The notes beneath the pieces are model-generated. The model ran no database searches. It was not told the origin of the DNA and saw only the letters and a list, made by a program, of their open reading frames with translations. Of a stretch of 15,278 nt of DNA, positions 14,958 through 15,278 are shown piece by piece (positions within the stretch are counted from its first letter, which is position 1; the number at the start of each line of letters is the position of its first letter). The translations under genes were made by a program, and so were the position numbers. Source of the stretch: Chitinophagaceae bacterium (GTDB lineage Bacteria > Bacteroidota > Bacteroidia > Chitinophagales > Chitinophagaceae); the NCBI GenBank assembly GCA_947463105.1, contig CANHSD010000045.1, forward strand, positions 1 to 15,278. Direction: 5' to 3'.

Positions 14958-15278
14958 TCAGTGCTTGCAGTCGTCTGCATGACAATTGTCCGCTTTTCTG
15001 CATTGGCGGTAATTGATGTAATGGGCGGATACAATCAAGAGCATGGCGGGGACCAGAAACCAAAGCTGGTAAGGATGAAAAAGCTGCTTAAGGATCAGCA
15101 TCAGGATTCCCAGCCCAAAAATGATAAGCGCTTGCTTGTGGTGATGGTGTTTCTTGTATCCATGGGTAAGCGAATAGCTTCCAATGGCAGCAGCCAGCAG
15201 GATCATGAAAACCTCAAACCAAATATTGTTGATGATATTGATTCCCAGCACTGGAAGACTTGTCAATACCAGCGGCAA
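14958..15278 (-). CDS. MerC-domain membrane protein, 5' end missing
   Basis: The C-terminal 106 residues or so of a small membrane protein of the MerC-domain family. The window ends inside the gene: the first visible codon reads as Leu followed by PLVLTSLPVLG, which in relatives sits in the first helix just after a Cys motif, so perhaps 20-30 residues are lost. Further hydrophobic segments and a short His-rich loop (KKHHHHK) between two of them are visible. The C-terminus CRKADNCHADDCKH is rich in Cys and His and could bind a soft metal ion. MerC proteins carry mercury across the inner membrane in mercury-resistance operons, but Bacteroidota members are often found without mer genes, and no mer genes are seen here. 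Its direction is the same as that of the downstream TIM-barrel gene. Confidence 0.8.
   Translation of the reverse strand: MPLVLTSLPVLGINIINNIWFEVFMILLAAAIGSYSLTHGYKKHHHHKQALIIFGLGILMLILKQLFHPYQLWFLVPAMLLIVSAHYINYRQCRKADNCHADDCKH

Noticed and set aside
14958..15278. Mercury-resistance operon
   Set aside because: Only one MerC-domain gene is visible; there is no merA, merT, merP or merR nearby, so resistance cannot be claimed.

Overview
The window looks like chromosomal DNA of a Bacteroidota bacterium, probably Chitinophagaceae or a close relative. This is inferred from protein style and gene content, because no rRNA or other phylogenetic marker is present. The clues are moderate GC, AT-rich gene starts with weak Shine-Dalgarno signals, Tat-exported sugar isomerase-like TIM barrels, a DUF1080 protein, a ThuA/sugar-dehydrogenase/cytochrome fusion, TMEM220-like and MerC-domain membrane proteins, and a YgjN/YgjM-type higBA module.

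Layout. Bases 1-2602, minus strand: the first codons of a thiL-like gene at the left edge, an inositol-monophosphatase family gene, and a GMC flavoprotein dehydrogenase. Bases 2642-3484: a divergent regulatory region with two perfect palindromes, then a plus-strand higB-higA toxin-antitoxin pair. Bases 3481-5068, minus strand: a Tat-exported hydroxypyruvate-isomerase-like TIM barrel and two small tandem paralogous proteins of unknown function. Bases 5276-6540: an MFS permease with a strong terminator. Bases 6662-10143: a four-gene operon (Gfo/Idh/MocA dehydrogenase, sugar isomerase/epimerase, cytochrome c lipoprotein, DUF1080 hydrolase) ending in a terminator. Bases 10202-13639: a 1128-residue secreted fusion protein with a bidirectional terminator. 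Bases 13622-15278, minus strand: a TMEM220-like protein, another Tat-exported TIM barrel and a MerC-domain protein cut by the right edge.

How the genes may work together (inference). The core reads as an oxidative route for glycosides. The GMC dehydrogenase carries a Cys pattern matching the iron-sulfur motif of bacterial FAD-dependent glucose dehydrogenases and could oxidise a sugar hydroxyl, with the cytochrome c proteins as electron acceptors. DUF1080 proteins are linked to cleavage of 3-keto-disaccharides, and ThuA and Gfo/Idh/MocA proteins to 3-keto-sugar metabolism. The MFS protein would import the product, and the TIM-barrel enzymes would isomerise or epimerise keto-sugars. The substrate cannot be read from the sequence.

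The most unusual points are the large fusion protein, whose internal cytochrome domain closely resembles the stand-alone cytochrome; the two related palindromes at higBA; a terminator-like hairpin antisense to higA; and the pair of small orphan paralogs. No rRNA, tRNA, CRISPR array, insertion sequence or phage gene was recognised. No stretch over 300 bases lacks a gene; the largest gaps are 5069-5275, 2642-2831 and 6485-6661.
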